A DNA stretch of 64,000 nucleotides from Hepsetus odoe (taxonomy: Eukaryota; Chordata; Actinopteri; Characiformes; Hepsetidae). How positions within the stretch are numbered: the first letter of the stretch is position 1; each line of letters starts with the position of its first letter. The notes below the pieces were generated by a model. The model was not told the DNA's origin. It was given only the letters and a program-made list of their open reading frames with translations, and did no database searches. Positions 21,334 through 32,564 of the stretch are shown here, in pieces. A program made the translations under genes and the position numbers. The stretch lies in contig CM029370.1 in assembly GCA_017165825.1 (NCBI GenBank), forward strand, positions 10,823,767-10,887,766, written 5' to 3'.

Positions 21334-22428
21334 ATGTGCCCTATTAACCCTCAAATTAATCCATTCCCAGAGCAGTGCTCACAATATTTTAGTGATTTTA
21401 ATCTCATCGATGCCTCTGAGCTAATTTCTGTTATAGCCAAAGCAAAGTCCACGACCTGTCGGTTAGATCCCATTCCAACCAAACTCCTGAAGGAATCCTT
21501 AGGAGTACTATCAACACCTATACTTGATATCATGAATGCATCCTTGACCTCAGGTGTTGATGTTAGTTACTACTCCTACGCTGATGACACTCAGCTATAC
21601 CTATCTGTTAAATCATGTGATAAAGCATCAACCGGCACTTTAATTAGCTGCCTCAGTGATATTAGGGATTGGATGAATAACAACTTCCTCTCACTAAACC
21701 CCGAAAAAACTGAGCTGCTCTTGTTTTGTAGTAGTGATGTAGAAAGGGCCAACTTCATTTCGCATATCCGGGATGCAGGGTTGAAGTTTTCAGTTAGTAC
21801 TCTGGCACGTAACCTTGGTGTTATCTTCGATTCAAATCTTTCATTTAATCCCCATGTTAATGCAGTTGCGAAGACATGCTTTCTGCACCTTCGGAACATT
21901 GCCAAACTATGGCGTTTTCTGTCAATGGAAGACACGGCGAAAGTAGTACATGCATTTGTATACAGTAGATTAGATTACTGTAACGCCCTACTTTCTGGAA
22001 GCTCTCAGGGCACATTAAGCACCCTACAGCGCATTCAGAACACAGCCGCTAGGATTGTTAGCAGGAGCAGGAAGTACGACCACATAACTCCCATACTCTC
22101 CTCGCTTCACTGGCTTCCTGTTAGGTACAGGGCTGACTTCAAGGTCCTCCTCTTAACTTACAAGGCACTTAAAGGTCTTGCCCCAATATACCTAACTGAA
22201 CTGCTTAATGCCTATACACCTTATCGCCCACTTAGATTCCAGAATAAAGATCTCCTAATTGTCCCTCGCATAAATAAATGTATTGGAGCACGAGCTTTCA
22301 GTTCCAGGGCCCCTAGATTGTGGAACAGCTTGCCTGCTTCTGTACGGGATGCCGATTCAGTCTCAGTCTTTAAATCACGGCTGAAGACTTACTTCTTTAG
22401 TTTAGCTTACCCGCACCAATCACCATAG
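21334..22428 (+). pseudogene. L2 LINE reverse transcriptase, motif A deleted
   Basis: The frame continues with the RT fingers (TTCRLDPIPTKLLKES) and then jumps from NASLTSGV to DVSYYSYADDTQLY. The YADD of motif C and everything after it are intact: WMNNNFLSLNPEKTEL, LGVIFDSNLSF, VYSRLDYCNALLSG, LHWLPVRYRADFK, RAPRLWNSLPASVRDADSVS and a terminal FKSRLKTYFF. The missing block holds motifs A and B, including the first catalytic Asp, so no active polymerase is possible although the reading frame is preserved. Confidence 0.9.
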
Positions 22429-22941
22429 TGCACCATTACTAATGTCGCTGGTGCTGCTGTACATGCCATCGCACTGTATTGTTTCATTTCTGTGTCTGTC
22501 ACTACTGGATCCTGCTCATTACTGACCCCCTCATTCCATTTCTCTCCCCACATGTCCGGGGGGGCCCGCTGTGGTCATCACCTGAGTCCAATGCCGAGCT
22601 ACCATCTGGTCTGTGTGATGCATCTGATGCGCCAAGGGACCTTGGCAGCTCATCGGTACCTGGAAGCAACTTGGGACTCCTCACTGATCCTGGAGTTTAA
22701 AACCAAACTAACTTTGTACTGTTAGTATACCCAAGGGGGTTGGGTAGCCGGTTGACCTTGGACCCTCAGAGGTTTTTTTTCTCCACATAGTGGAGTTTTT
22801 GGTTCCTCTCCTTCGTAGTTGTCCGGCTTTAACATCTATTACTGTAACCTGTTCCACCATCCACCACCATTGTAAAGTGCCTTGGGGCAACTGTGTTGTA
22901 AAAGGCGCTATATAAGAATAAATTGAATTGAATTGAATTGA

Positions 22942-24192
22942 ACAATGCAAATCCTCATTTATTTAGAAATTTCAGTCTAAAAGGGACAGTAACGCAATAC
23001 ACATCATATCTGAAGCCAAATGTATCAAAAGGAGAATAAGTCTCCTTGGTGAATTTCATTTCACAATAAGCTTTATAAATAACAAGTGTATTGTCCACAA
23101 AGCAAGAGAGCTTAAGTGTCTGTTCAGTAATAGAACACAGATTGGAAGCAGGTAACATTAGTCTGATGAGTCACCAGACAGCAGCTATAGTTTATGTATG
23201 TACTCATAGAGTTCTCTGTATATTCTTAAAACAGGAAAAGTGTACTCAGTGACATCACCTCACAATGCCAGCATAATTTTTCTGAGCAGTGGTGATTGTG
23301 TGTCCATCCTGCTCTATACCTATATTATATATTATTTGGAGGTAGAGTTACTTGGAGACTTATTTTAAGTTACTTCAGGATCGTCTCAGCAGAAAACTTT
23401 GCCCAGACATGCTCTCAGTTGTCAGATTATTAGGTACACCTTCTTTATAGCAACACTACTTGGTTACTTTAACAATTTTCCAAGTGTACCAAAGAAAATC
23501 TAGGGCAGACTTTACCCCTGAGGTCCCCTCATCAGCTCACTGGCAATTGCTTTTAAAGTTGTGTAGTTACTAGTACATTCTCATTGAAATGGGAAATCAG
23601 AATTTCCATTAGATATTTTTCTGCTTACAGCAAATCTGGGCCATGCTATCACTGCTAGCCAGCTCTTCATCTTCTACCCCGTGAAAAATAAATTCTGGAA
23701 AAACAAAAGTTGAAGTGTGACTTCTTTCCCAGCATAGAATTCCCACTTCTGAAATAAATAGAATGCAGCATAACCAGTAACAGAAAAAGCATCATCTCAC
23801 TATTGACATTGTTGGCTTTCCTTGACTTACTGGTTTAATGCCAGTTGCTACACTAGTGGTTTTCCTCAGGCCATTAAAAATAGTTGTACCATCCCAATGT
23901 TGATAAAATGCTTCTAATGGATTTTACTTCTCAGCTTTTTAGCAACAAAGGCAATATTTACAGGTGAAATCCAAAGCTTCAACTGAGTATAGGGATTTAA
24001 AGTTTAAACAATCTAACAGGGCACCCCTATGTAACAACAAAAGAAACAAACACCCAATTTGAAAAACTAGGTCATCAGAAATAAAAATTGCCATGTTCTA
24101 TGAAATTTAACATATCTAAATACTGTTGAAAAAAAGTTGTTCTTACATATCACGTTTATTTGCTAATATTACCCTTCATAAATTAAACTGAG
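22942..24192. other. Unique intergenic DNA
   Basis: No gene or repeat is recognised. Short frames only. Confidence 0.5.
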
Positions 24193-24428
24193 TTCCATCC
24201 ATTATCTGCCGCTTGTCCCAAACGGGTTCGCGCTGGTGTCCAACCCAGCGCACACAGAGCAAGGACGGGGGACGCACCCTGGACAGGTCGCCAGCCCATC
24301 GCAGGGAGGAGCGGGACGGGGACGGCACCTTGCTCAAGGGTACCTCAGGGCAACCCATTGGGAAGGGGTTCGAACCCTTGATCTTCCGATCATGCGGCTG
24401 ACACCCTAACCACTAGGCCACCGCTGCC
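24193..24428 (-). mobile_element. Full-length SINE, tail type B
   Basis: A well-preserved minus-strand copy. The tail starts ttccatccattatctgccgc at the left (read on plus), then come the ggtgtccaacccagcgcaca and gggtacctcagggcaaccca segments, B box ggttcgaaccc and A box ctaaccactaggccacc at the right. Confidence 0.92.
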
Positions 24429-24497
24429 TAAATCTAGCTTAACGCTTCATTTTTTTGTTTTTCAATTTAATCCTGTTGCTTTACATTTAGATCTTAT

Positions 24498-25889
24498 TTG
24501 ACCCCTCTTGGACTTCTTCTTTTTCTTTCGGCTGCTCCCATTTAGGAGTCACCTGCATGTCCTCTCTAACCACGTTCATAAACCTCCTTTTTGCTCGTAC
24601 TCTTTTCCCAGTTCCTGGCAGCTCCATCTTCAACATCCTCCTTCCAATATAATCCTCATCTCTCCTCTGGACATGTCCAAACCAACACAACCTTGCTTCT
24701 CTAACTTTGTCTCCAAAATGTCTAACCTGAGCTGTTTCTAATATACTAACTTCTAATCCTGTCCACCCAAAGAAAATCTATGTATCTTTAACTCGGACAC
24801 CTCCAGCTCCGCATCCTGTCTTTTTGTCTCTACATCACTACAGCCTCTCTTCTCTACCCATTCCAACCTTCCTGCACCCTCTTCCACACTCGCCATTACT
24901 CTGAACTGTTGATCCCAAGTATTTAAACTCCTCCACCTTTGTGACCTCTACTCCCTACATCCTAACCACTCCACGTTCCTCCCTTTCATTCATACTCCCT
25001 TTCATTCAGACATGTTTTCTGTCTTTGACCTACTCACTTTCCGTCCTCTCCTCTCTAGAGCATATCTCCATCTCTCCAGGTTCTCCTCAAGCTGCTCCCT
25101 ACTCTCACTGCAGATAACAATATCATCAGCAAACATCATCATTCTTGGGGGCTCCTGTCTATCCTCATCTGTCAGCCTGTCCATTACTATTGCAAACAAG
25201 AATGGGCTCAGTGCTGATCCCTGATGTAATCCAAACTCTACCTTAAATGCATCCGTCACTCTTTCTCGGCATGAAACCATACTGCTGTTCACTAATACTA
25301 ACCTCTTTTCTTAATCTAGCTTCCACTACTCTTTCCCATAACTTCATTCATGCTGTGGCTGATCAACTTTATCCCTCTATAGTTACTTCAACTCTGTGCA
25401 TTACCCTTATTCTTGAAAATTGTTACGAGTACACTTTGTCTCCATTCCTCAGGCATCTTCTCACTTTCTATGATTTTGTTAAAAAGTCTGGTCAGAAACT
25501 CAACTGCCGTCTCCCCTAAAGATCTCCATGCTTCCACCAGTATGTCATCCAGACCAACAGCTTTCCATTATTCATCCTCTTCATCGCTGCCCATACTTCT
25601 ATCTTGCTTATTTGCTGCACTTCATGTTTCACTTTCCTCACATCATCCAGTCTGCTGTCTCTCTCTCATTTTCTTCATTCATCAACCCCTCAAAGTACTC
25701 CTTCCATCTGCTCAACATGCTCTGTTCACCTGTGAGTACAATTCCATGTCCATCCTTTATTGCCCTGACCTGCTGCACATCTTTTGCGAGCTCTCTCTGT
25801 CTAGCCAATCGGTATAAGGCCCTTTCTCCCTTCTTACCGTCCAACCCATTATACAATTCACTAAACACCTTATCTTTAGCCTTCGCCAC
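24498..25889 (-). pseudogene. RTE LINE linker and reverse transcriptase, broken
   Basis: From right to left on the minus strand: linker GERALYRLARQRELAKDVQQ, AIKDGHGIVLT and RWKEYFEGLMNEEN (25638-25889); RT fingers NNGKAVGLDDILVEAW and PEEWRQSVLVTIFKNKG; EQQYGFMPRK; then directly VTDAFKVEFGLHQGSALSPF; MMMFADDIVIC as motif C (FADD); and C-terminal WFGHVQRRDEDYIGRRMLKM. The motif A block (FVDLEKAYDRV) is lost at 25258-25262. Several frameshifts are present. Confidence 0.85.
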
Positions 25890-26122
25890 TTCGCCACTTT
25901 TGCACTGCAGTTCATCTCCTTGTACTCCTGTCTACTTTCTTCATCTCTCTGACTGTCCCACTTTTTATTAGCTTCCCTCTTCTTCTGTATGCACTACTTG
26001 ACTTCTTGGTTCCACCACCAGGTTTCCTTATCCTCCATTTTCCAGATGTCACACCAAGTACTTATCTAGCTGTCTGCCTTACCATTTCTGCAGCAGTTTC
26101 CCAGCAATCCAGTAGCTCCACC

Positions 26123-26585
26123 TCACAGTGCCCGTGTTAACTCCTGCCTGAATTGCACCTCGTAGTTCTTCTTCAGGTTCCACGACTTGATCCTCAACTC
26201 TGCCCTCACTTTCCTTGTCTTCTTGACAACCAATGTCATTCTACAGACCACCATTCTATGCTGTTTAGCTACACTCTCCCCTGTCACTCCTTTGCAGTCT
26301 CCAATCTCCTTCAGACTGACCCTCCTGCAAAGAATATAATCCACCTCTGTGCATCTTCTCCCACTCTCATATGTCACCCTATGCTCCTTCCTCTTCTTAA
26401 AATAAAAATTAACTACAGCCCTTTCCATCCTTTTCACAACATCTATAACCAACTGACCTTTAGCATTCCTCTCCTTGACACCATACCTACCTACCACCTC
26501 CTTGTCACCTCTGTTTCCTTCACCAACATGTCCATTAAAATCTGCACCAATCACCACTCTCTCCCCTGGGTACACTCTCTTAGTA
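26123..26585 (-). pseudogene. RTE LINE endonuclease domain, C-terminal two thirds
   Basis: A minus-strand frame with ERVVIGADFNGHVGEGNRGD (catalytic Asp/Asn), GRYGVKERNAKG, FYFKKRKEHRVTYESGRR, CTEVDYILCRR and AKQHRMVVCRMTL, where QHR takes the place of the SDH block. The N-terminal part seen in copy 3 (RVGTLNVGSMTGKG) is missing here. This is an APE-type nuclease related to the CFDP2-like/BovB group. Confidence 0.85.
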
Positions 26586-27115
26586 ATTATGTAAAATGGT
26601 CCCAAGGTGCTCTTTATTAATTAATTATCTAATCATAACCTGTATAATTTTCCTCCAGGTGGAAAAATGGGTCTTTTTTCTGGGCAGCATCTTTTTTTGG
26701 CTTATTTCAGCAGACTTGCAAATAGTTCACATAGCACTCGACCTTGATCCCTGCAGACCCACTGAAGCATGTACTTGATTCATGTCTTATTTTTCCCTGT
26801 TATTTTTACTGTTACATAATGAAATAGTTTTTAGCTTTTTTTTCAAATTTGAAAAACACATTTTTTTATTTTTGTAGTGGTGCAGGGTTTACATATCTAA
26901 ATCACTTCTTTATCTGTGTTTGCTACTTTACATGTTGGTTTCTTCTACGTTTCATGTTGGTTCTGTTTATCGGTAGCAAATCATGTCAGTTGTTGCCAAA
27001 ACCCTAGTCTGAGCCAAACCTTCTTCAAAACACAAGAAAAAAAATCAGCTCTTAATTTTCTGCAAGTGTTTCAGTGAAATTTCCTGTAGTATGTAAACTG
27101 GAAAGGAATTAATTA
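26586..27115. other. Unique spacer
   Basis: AT-rich, with nothing recognised. Confidence 0.5.
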
Positions 27116-27310
27116 GGGGTGGCGGTGGTCCAGTGGTAGGATACCTGCCTATGTCTCAAGAGGTCCCAGGTTCAAATCCCACCTCTAGCACTACTACCAA
27201 CTACCTGAATCTTTTGCTTTGGTAGAACAACTAGGAATCATGGGACACATCCAGCCCTCAAGAAAATAAAATGAGCAGTATAGAAATGCTATATAAATAA
27301 AGATTTATAT
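27116..27310 (+). mobile_element. SINE of the 'ctagcactac' family with unusual tail
   Basis: The head (ggtggcggtggtccagtggt, B-box region ggttcaaatccc, cacctctagcactactacc) matches the SINE at 58234. The 3' end instead reads atgctatataaataaagatt, unlike the gtaaatgtaaatg tail of the other copies. Confidence 0.7.
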
Positions 27311-27798
27311 TTTTAGGCACGTAAGGATTTTGTCAAAAATTGCAGAAAAACACTTTGCATTTACCTGATGCTACAGATCTGCAAAAAGACTACAACTGTT
27401 ACTACACACATACAAAAAATTTTACTACACATATACACAAAGCAGTCATTCTTGCCTGACCAAACACAAAGACCACTGGGCAAACACACAAACATACACA
27501 AACACACACGCACACACATGCACACACACAAACACACTGTGCAAACTAAAGTAAATAAGTGACATCTAATTTACCCAAAGATAATATTTCTCATTTTCAC
27601 AAAAAGAAAAATCTGCTGCTTGTCTTATATGGTTCAGCAATATTTTTATGGCTCATGTGAAATATTCAGTCTGGTAAAGCACTGTTTTTATAGGCTGCAA
27701 AGCTTGAACATCACTGGGCTAACAGTATTGTGCATATGCTCTGTAATGGCTTTTGATAGGCATCTTGGTCATGACCCATCTGTCAAGTAATGCAAATA
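27311..27798. other. Unique spacer with CA-rich run
   Basis: Imperfect AAACACACA repeats lie at 27487-27537. No gene is seen. Confidence 0.5.
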
Positions 27799-27800
27799 TA

Positions 27801-28353
27801 CAGTACTGTGCAAAGGTTTTAGGCAGGTGTTGAAAAAATGCTGTAAACAAAGAATGCTTTCAGAAATCGAAATAATGATTGTTTATTTTTATCAATTTAC
27901 AAAATGCAAAGTGAGCGAACAAAAGAAAAATCTAAATCAAATTAATATTTGGTGTTACTACCTTTTGCCTTCAAATCAGCATCAATTCTTATGGCCCCCA
28001 CTGAGCCCTGATCTCAACATCAGCGAGTGTGTCTGTTGATTACATGAAGAGACAGAAGGATGTGAGGAAGCCTACATCCACAGAAGATCTGTGGTTAGTT
28101 CTCCAAGATGTTTGGAACAACCTACCAGCCGAGTTCCTTCAAAAACTGTGTGCAAGTGTACCTAGAAGAATTGATGCTGTTTTGAAGGCAAAGGGTGGTC
28201 ACACCAAATATGGATTTGATTTAGATTTCTCTTTTGTTCATTCACTGCATTTTGTTGATTGATGAAAATAAATGATTAACGCTTCCATTTTTGAAAGCAT
28301 TCTTTGTTTACAGCATTTTTTCCACACCTGCCTAAAACTTTTGCACAGTACTG
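27801..28353. mobile_element. Tc1-like MITE, copy B, with transposase remnant
   Basis: Flanked by TA (27799-27800 and 28354-28355). It has the same CAGTACTGTGC inverted repeats as copy A. Between them, 27970-28225 (plus) encodes the decayed C-terminus of a Tc1-like transposase: LSPDLNISEC (third acidic residue block, altered from NPIE), then a frameshift, STEDLWLVLQDVWNNLPAEF, LQKLCASVPRRIDAVLKAKG and GHTKYGF. The N-terminal and central domains are gone, so it would need a partner transposase. Confidence 0.9.
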
Positions 28354-29249
28354 TACTACTTTACAGTAAGTACAAATATGGGCCCAGATTAAAGAGGTAT
28401 TGCCTTAAACCAAATGGAAAAATAAATTTGAATGTGGCCAGGCAAGGATAATTTTATATTCACTTTAATATTGCAGCTGGTTTCATTTAATTTGCAACAC
28501 ACGTTGCTGATATATATATTCCTCTTCATCGCCCTCTTCATTATAAAAACAGCAAGTATGGGGCACCTAGGTAACAATGTGGTGCATCATCAGCACACGT
28601 CAGAATTCACCAACACCTGTCTGAACCCTTGTAGTTTATGTCTGTGCAGTTGCACCTGTGGTTTTCTTCTTGGTTTGCTAATAGTCTGGACTGCTGTAGG
28701 TTTGCTTTCTTTCCCCATGAGTGATTTTGCTGGTTATTTTGTGTGGTCTAATAGTTTTTTCTGCTTTCAGTGCCTCTCAGCATCAATGATATCAAGGCAG
28801 AGAGGTAGGGGTGGCAATTTATTAACATAAATGAATTTGAAATTAATGTACTTGCTTATTTTGTAGTTTTACTTTAGTTATGGCTGCTACTGGAGCTTTT
28901 TAACTCTTTGTGGCCATACAGCTGTATTATATGCTTCCAGATATTGGTACACACACACTTTTTAAATGAACCAAGTTGTTATGCTTTTTATTTGGCGCAA
29001 CTTATTGTGTGTTTGTTTTCATTGTTTCCTTGATTTTGGATGTTAAATTCAAAGATTAAACACTTATTTGTCATTTATCATTACTACAAAACAAATTCAC
29101 TGCCATTTTCAGCTGTCAGGTTTGGTGGGTATAGGCACACATAGAAACTGATTAACCTTAACACTGAACTTTGACCTTAGCTGAGAATTAAGTACAGGCA
29201 TGACAGGCGACTATGAACGTGGACTATAGTACTTACACAACAACATAGG
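28354..29249. other. Unique intergenic DNA
   Basis: No gene or repeat is recognised. A cysteine-rich frame at 28432-28830 (plus) has no splice or domain support. Confidence 0.45.
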
Positions 29250-29640
29250 AACATGTTCTTCTCATCTGCATCTTCCTATTCTTCTTCTCATCTGCATCTT
29301 CCTCATTCACACTGACCACCTGCATGTCCTTTCTCACCACATCCATAAACCTCTTCTTTGGCCTTCTTCTTCTCCACTTATAAACTTCTCCCAGTATCCC
29401 AGTATCTCTCTACTGCACATGTCCAAATCTATTCATTCTCATTCTCTGAATCACTTTCCAAATTGTCCAACCTGAGGTGTCCTCTGATATACTCACATAT
29501 ATATACTGTCCATCCTTGTGACTCCTAATTAAAATCTTAGGATCTTTATCTCTGCCAGATCCAGCTCTTCTGGCTGTCTTTTGACAGAGCTACAGTCTCC
29601 AACCCTATTTGATAAACTGCGTCTCCGTACCATTTCATAC
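29250..29640 (-). mobile_element. RTE-type LINE, copy 2, 3' fragment
   Basis: Minus-strand match to the C-terminal coding end of copies 1 and 3 (ccacctgcatgtcctttctc, aaacctcttctttggcc, cacatgtccaaat). A 20-bp unit (cttctcatctgcatcttcct) is tandemly repeated at 29258 and 29284. Confidence 0.75.
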
Positions 29641-29750
29641 CAGTAAGTCCTAGATTATATTTTCCTATTGTTTGAGAATCTCCAATTAGAAATGCTTTGT
29701 AATCTAGGGATATTTTTGAAGAGAAAGTGACTATTTTTTCCTACATTTAA
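29641..29750. other. Short spacer
   Basis: Nothing is recognised. Confidence 0.4.
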
Positions 29751-29902
29751 GTCATAAACAAGTGTAGCAGTAGGCAGCCATATCTGGCATCTGGGGAGCA
29801 GTGATGATAACAGTACCTTGCTCAAAGGTACTTCAGGGTAAGTCAAACTGGAGCTCAAACCTTAACCCTAACTGTCCCTAGCCAATAGGCCAACACTGCC
29901 CC
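29751..29902 (-). mobile_element. Old SINE fragment
   Basis: Minus-strand copy of the common family, much diverged. The gtaccttgctcaaaggtact middle and the gccaataggccaacactgcc head are still visible. Confidence 0.7.
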
Positions 29903-29995
29903 AAAAATTTTTAGCAGATGGTTTTGATCCATTGACCTTATGACACTTCTGCTACCACCCTCGTCTAAATCTCCATCTTCCATCCTAAACATCCC

Positions 29996-30250
29996 GGGCA
30001 GTGGTGGCCTAGTGGTTAGGGAGTTGGCCCCGCATCGGAAGATTGTGGGTTCCATTCCCTCACAAGTAGGTTGCCCTGGGGTACCCCTGAGCAAGGTACT
30101 GTCCCCGTCACTGCTCCCCGGGCGCTTTCAATAGCTGCCCACTGCTGCACGGTGTTTGTGTGCATGGGTTAAAAGCAGAGGTCCAATTTCGTTGTGGTTC
30201 ATGGTGTGCAGTGCTGTGACCTCGCAATGACGAGGGTTTTCACTTTCACT
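29996..30250 (+). mobile_element. tRNA-derived SINE, tail type A
   Basis: Full-length plus-strand copy: ggcagtggtggcctagtggt, a diverged B box, ccctgagcaaggtactgtcc, gctttcaatagctgcccact, gcagaggtccaatttcgttg and a gggttttcactttcactt end. A TAAAC motif on both sides may be a short target duplication. Confidence 0.9.
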
Positions 30251-30357
30251 TAAACGTGACTCGAACCCACAATCTTTGGCTTAGAATGACCTTACCTTGT
30301 CTATTATCCATTTAATGAGGAAAAATATGACTTCACCACTGACAAAAACAATTACAG

Positions 30358-31510
30358 GTCAGTCTTCTGCTTCCTTCAGCAGCTCCCGTTTAGGGATTGC
30401 CACATCTGTTTCCATTTCTTCTGGTTCTCTGCATCCTCCTCCTTCAAACCAACCACCTGCATGTCCTCCCTCACCACATTCATAAACCTTCTCTTTGGTT
30501 TTCATTTTGTCCTCTTGCCAGGAAACTAGGGTTAGGCAACTTTGTCAACTCCACTCCTTTCATCCTAGCCATTCCACCATTCTCCCTTTCATTCACACTT
30601 ATGTATTCTGCCCACTCACTTTCATTCCTCTCCACTCCAGAGCATATCTCCACCTCTCCAGGGTCTTCTCAAGAGAACACAATATCATCAACAAGCAACA
30701 TAGTCCACAGGGCTAGGGTCTAAACTCTTCCATCAACCTGTCCATTGCAAACAAGAATGGGCTCAGTACTAATCTTTGATGTAATCCAACCTTTACTTTA
30801 AATGCATCAATCACTCCTACAGCAGATCTCACCACTGTCACACTGGCATCTTACATATCCACTCTGACATGCTTCACTGCACTTCCTAAATTCCTCATAC
30901 AAAACCACATCTCCTCTCTAAGGACCCTGTCATATGCTTTTTCCAAGTCCACAAAGGCACAATGCAACTCCTTCTGACCTTTTCTGTCCTTTTTCATCAA
31001 CACCCTCAGAGAAAACTTTGCATGTGTAGTTTACTTTCTCAGCATAAAACCATACTGCTGCTCACTAATAATCACCTCTTTTCTTAACCTTATTTCCACC
31101 ATTCTTTCCCATTACTTCATGCTCTTCATATTCATCACCCTATCTAAGACTCTCTTCACCTGCAAAGGTGTTCAGAATAATATAATTCCTGCTTCCATCC
31201 ACACCAAAGTTAAACAATTTAAACCCACCAGTTAAACAGGTGCTGGTAGTGGTAGGATACTTGTCTACATACCAAAGTTCAAATCCCACCTCTAGCACTA
31301 CCACCATTGGGTTCCAGAGCAAAGCCCTTAACCCCAAGATGCTCCAGGGGGACTGTCCCTCTAGTTAAGAAATGCAAGTCACTCTGGATAAGAGCGTCAG
31401 CTAAATGCTGTCAATGTAAATATCAGCAAGCTCCCTTTACCAGTCATGCTGCCAACATTCAAAGTTCCTACCCTCACTTCCACTCTCCTGTTCTTTCTTT
31501 TAATCCTAGT
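30358..31510 (-). mobile_element. RTE-type LINE, copy 3, with inserted SINE
   Basis: On the minus strand it starts with the endonuclease N-terminus RVGTLNVGSMTGKG (about 31435-31495). It is interrupted by a SINE at 31238-31420, resumes as GGFKLFNFGVDGSRNYII, then jumps to RT: EQQYGFMLRK, a stop, HCAFVDLEKAYDRV (motif A, kept here), AVGVIDAFKVKVGLHQ, and the 3' end gcagctcccgtt/gcttcc. Most of the endonuclease and part of the C-terminus are deleted. Stops and frameshifts are numerous. Confidence 0.85.
31238..31420 (+). mobile_element. SINE of the 'ctagcactac' family, L2 tail, nested in RTE copy 3
   Basis: Plus-strand copy: ggtagtggtaggatacttgt, ttcaaatcccacctctagca, gctccagggggactgtccct, actctggataagagcgtcag and a shortened ctaaatgctgtcaatgtaaa tail. 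It separates two parts of one LINE and so is younger than that LINE copy. Confidence 0.85.
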
Positions 31511-32564
31511 TGATGGAAGCCACCCTAACTCTTGATCCCCAGAAATAGATGGAACCTGAAGGTGTTTTTGTTTTTTATCTTAAAAACAAATGTCTAAACT
31601 GTCAACCTCACTTTCCAGCCCATTTTCCTACAACTTATATTTATCTATTCATAGCCACTTTATCTGAAATGAGGATGACGCACATTTCCATGTTGTGACT
31701 TTTCTGTGATAAAGGGCCTTGCCCTCTATTTGTTGCCTTTTGGCATGTTTTAATTACAGCTGCCTGGGTATGTTAGGACTTTAATTATAAACCACACCAG
31801 CCTACAGCTCCTGAAGTTGCCTGGGGGAATAAAAACATAAACAGCTTCCACCAACGACGGAGCGCTTTAATCAGACTGTCTGTGTTGCTGTACCAACATT
31901 GGGTATTTGTTAGGCCCCCCCAGTCTACCAGAAGATTTCACGGGATGTCAGCGCATTTCACCTTGAGTGTGGAAGCACATGCTGCCTAAAATGTAACTCA
32001 CACTGGGTTTTGAAGTTTGACCTAGGGCTCTGTTTGATTGGTGCTGTTGCTGACAGAAGCTGTTAGTATTAAGGAGCTGTAAGAGGAGGAGAGCATTCTA
32101 GAAGATTTGTTGAACTCACCGACTCTCACTGACTCTCACCCTGCTGATGTTTGGAGGCAGAGAAATTATTGCATTGTATCTTTTGGATATAAAAAAGCTT
32201 CAGTTGGTGTTTGGAAAGACCTATAAGGTTGTGTGTTAGTGACATAATTAAATTAGGACTTGGGGTGATGATGTTATCTGGGACTATGTCATTTAAGGTT
32301 TTAATGAATTATCTTTTTTTACTCTGCTTTTCATTTGCCATGTGGTAAAGAAAAATGCTTTCCTGCTGTATTATTCTTCATTACAAGGTCATCAAGAAAT
32401 ATAATAACATTTTGAGTACCATGCTTATGTAAAAACGTTACTTTGAATGTAGCATATGTGTAATAGTATTTTAAGTTAGACTACTTAATAATGTTATATA
32501 TTTGTTTAAAACTGTACATAAGATATAATGTTTCAGGTTCTGAATTTCCCCTGAAATTGCAATC
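31511..32564. other. Unique DNA with a conserved-element candidate
   Basis: The segment 31660-32130 is repeat-free, with TTTAATTACAGCTGCC and TTTAATTATAAACC motifs and GC-richer patches. It looks like conserved noncoding DNA by composition only. Confidence 0.35.

Larger units (their letters stand above)
20411..22941 (+). mobile_element. L2-type LINE, 5'-truncated and internally deleted
   Basis: This carries part of the endonuclease, a linker, a shortened reverse transcriptase and a 3' UTR. The tail is AATTGAATTGAATTG (about 22920-22941) after ggcgctatataagaataaat. Codons from 20411 to 22428 stay in one frame except for one TGA at 21118-21120. Two losses disable it: the N-terminal endonuclease is missing, and RT is deleted between about 21549 and 21555. 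Confidence 0.9.
24490..26585 (-). mobile_element. RTE-type LINE, copy 1 (internally deleted)
   Basis: Runs on the minus strand from endonuclease (26585) to a 3' end (about 24498) with the purine-rich gcagccgaaagaaaaagaag terminus. It carries endonuclease, linker and reverse transcriptase with frameshifts. Relative to copy 3 it lacks about 218 nt around RT motif A. Two further copies lie at 29250 and 30358, all in the same orientation. Confidence 0.88.

Noticed and set aside
20353..22428. Intact host reverse-transcriptase-like gene
   Set aside because: The frame has L2 endonuclease and RT blocks with a missing palm core, and ends in a LINE 3' tail.
26153..26620. 155-codon plus-strand frame
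   Set aside because: It is the antisense shadow of the RTE endonuclease frame.
29258..29303. Direct repeat as a regulatory site
   Set aside because: It is a small tandem duplication inside the RTE 3' end.
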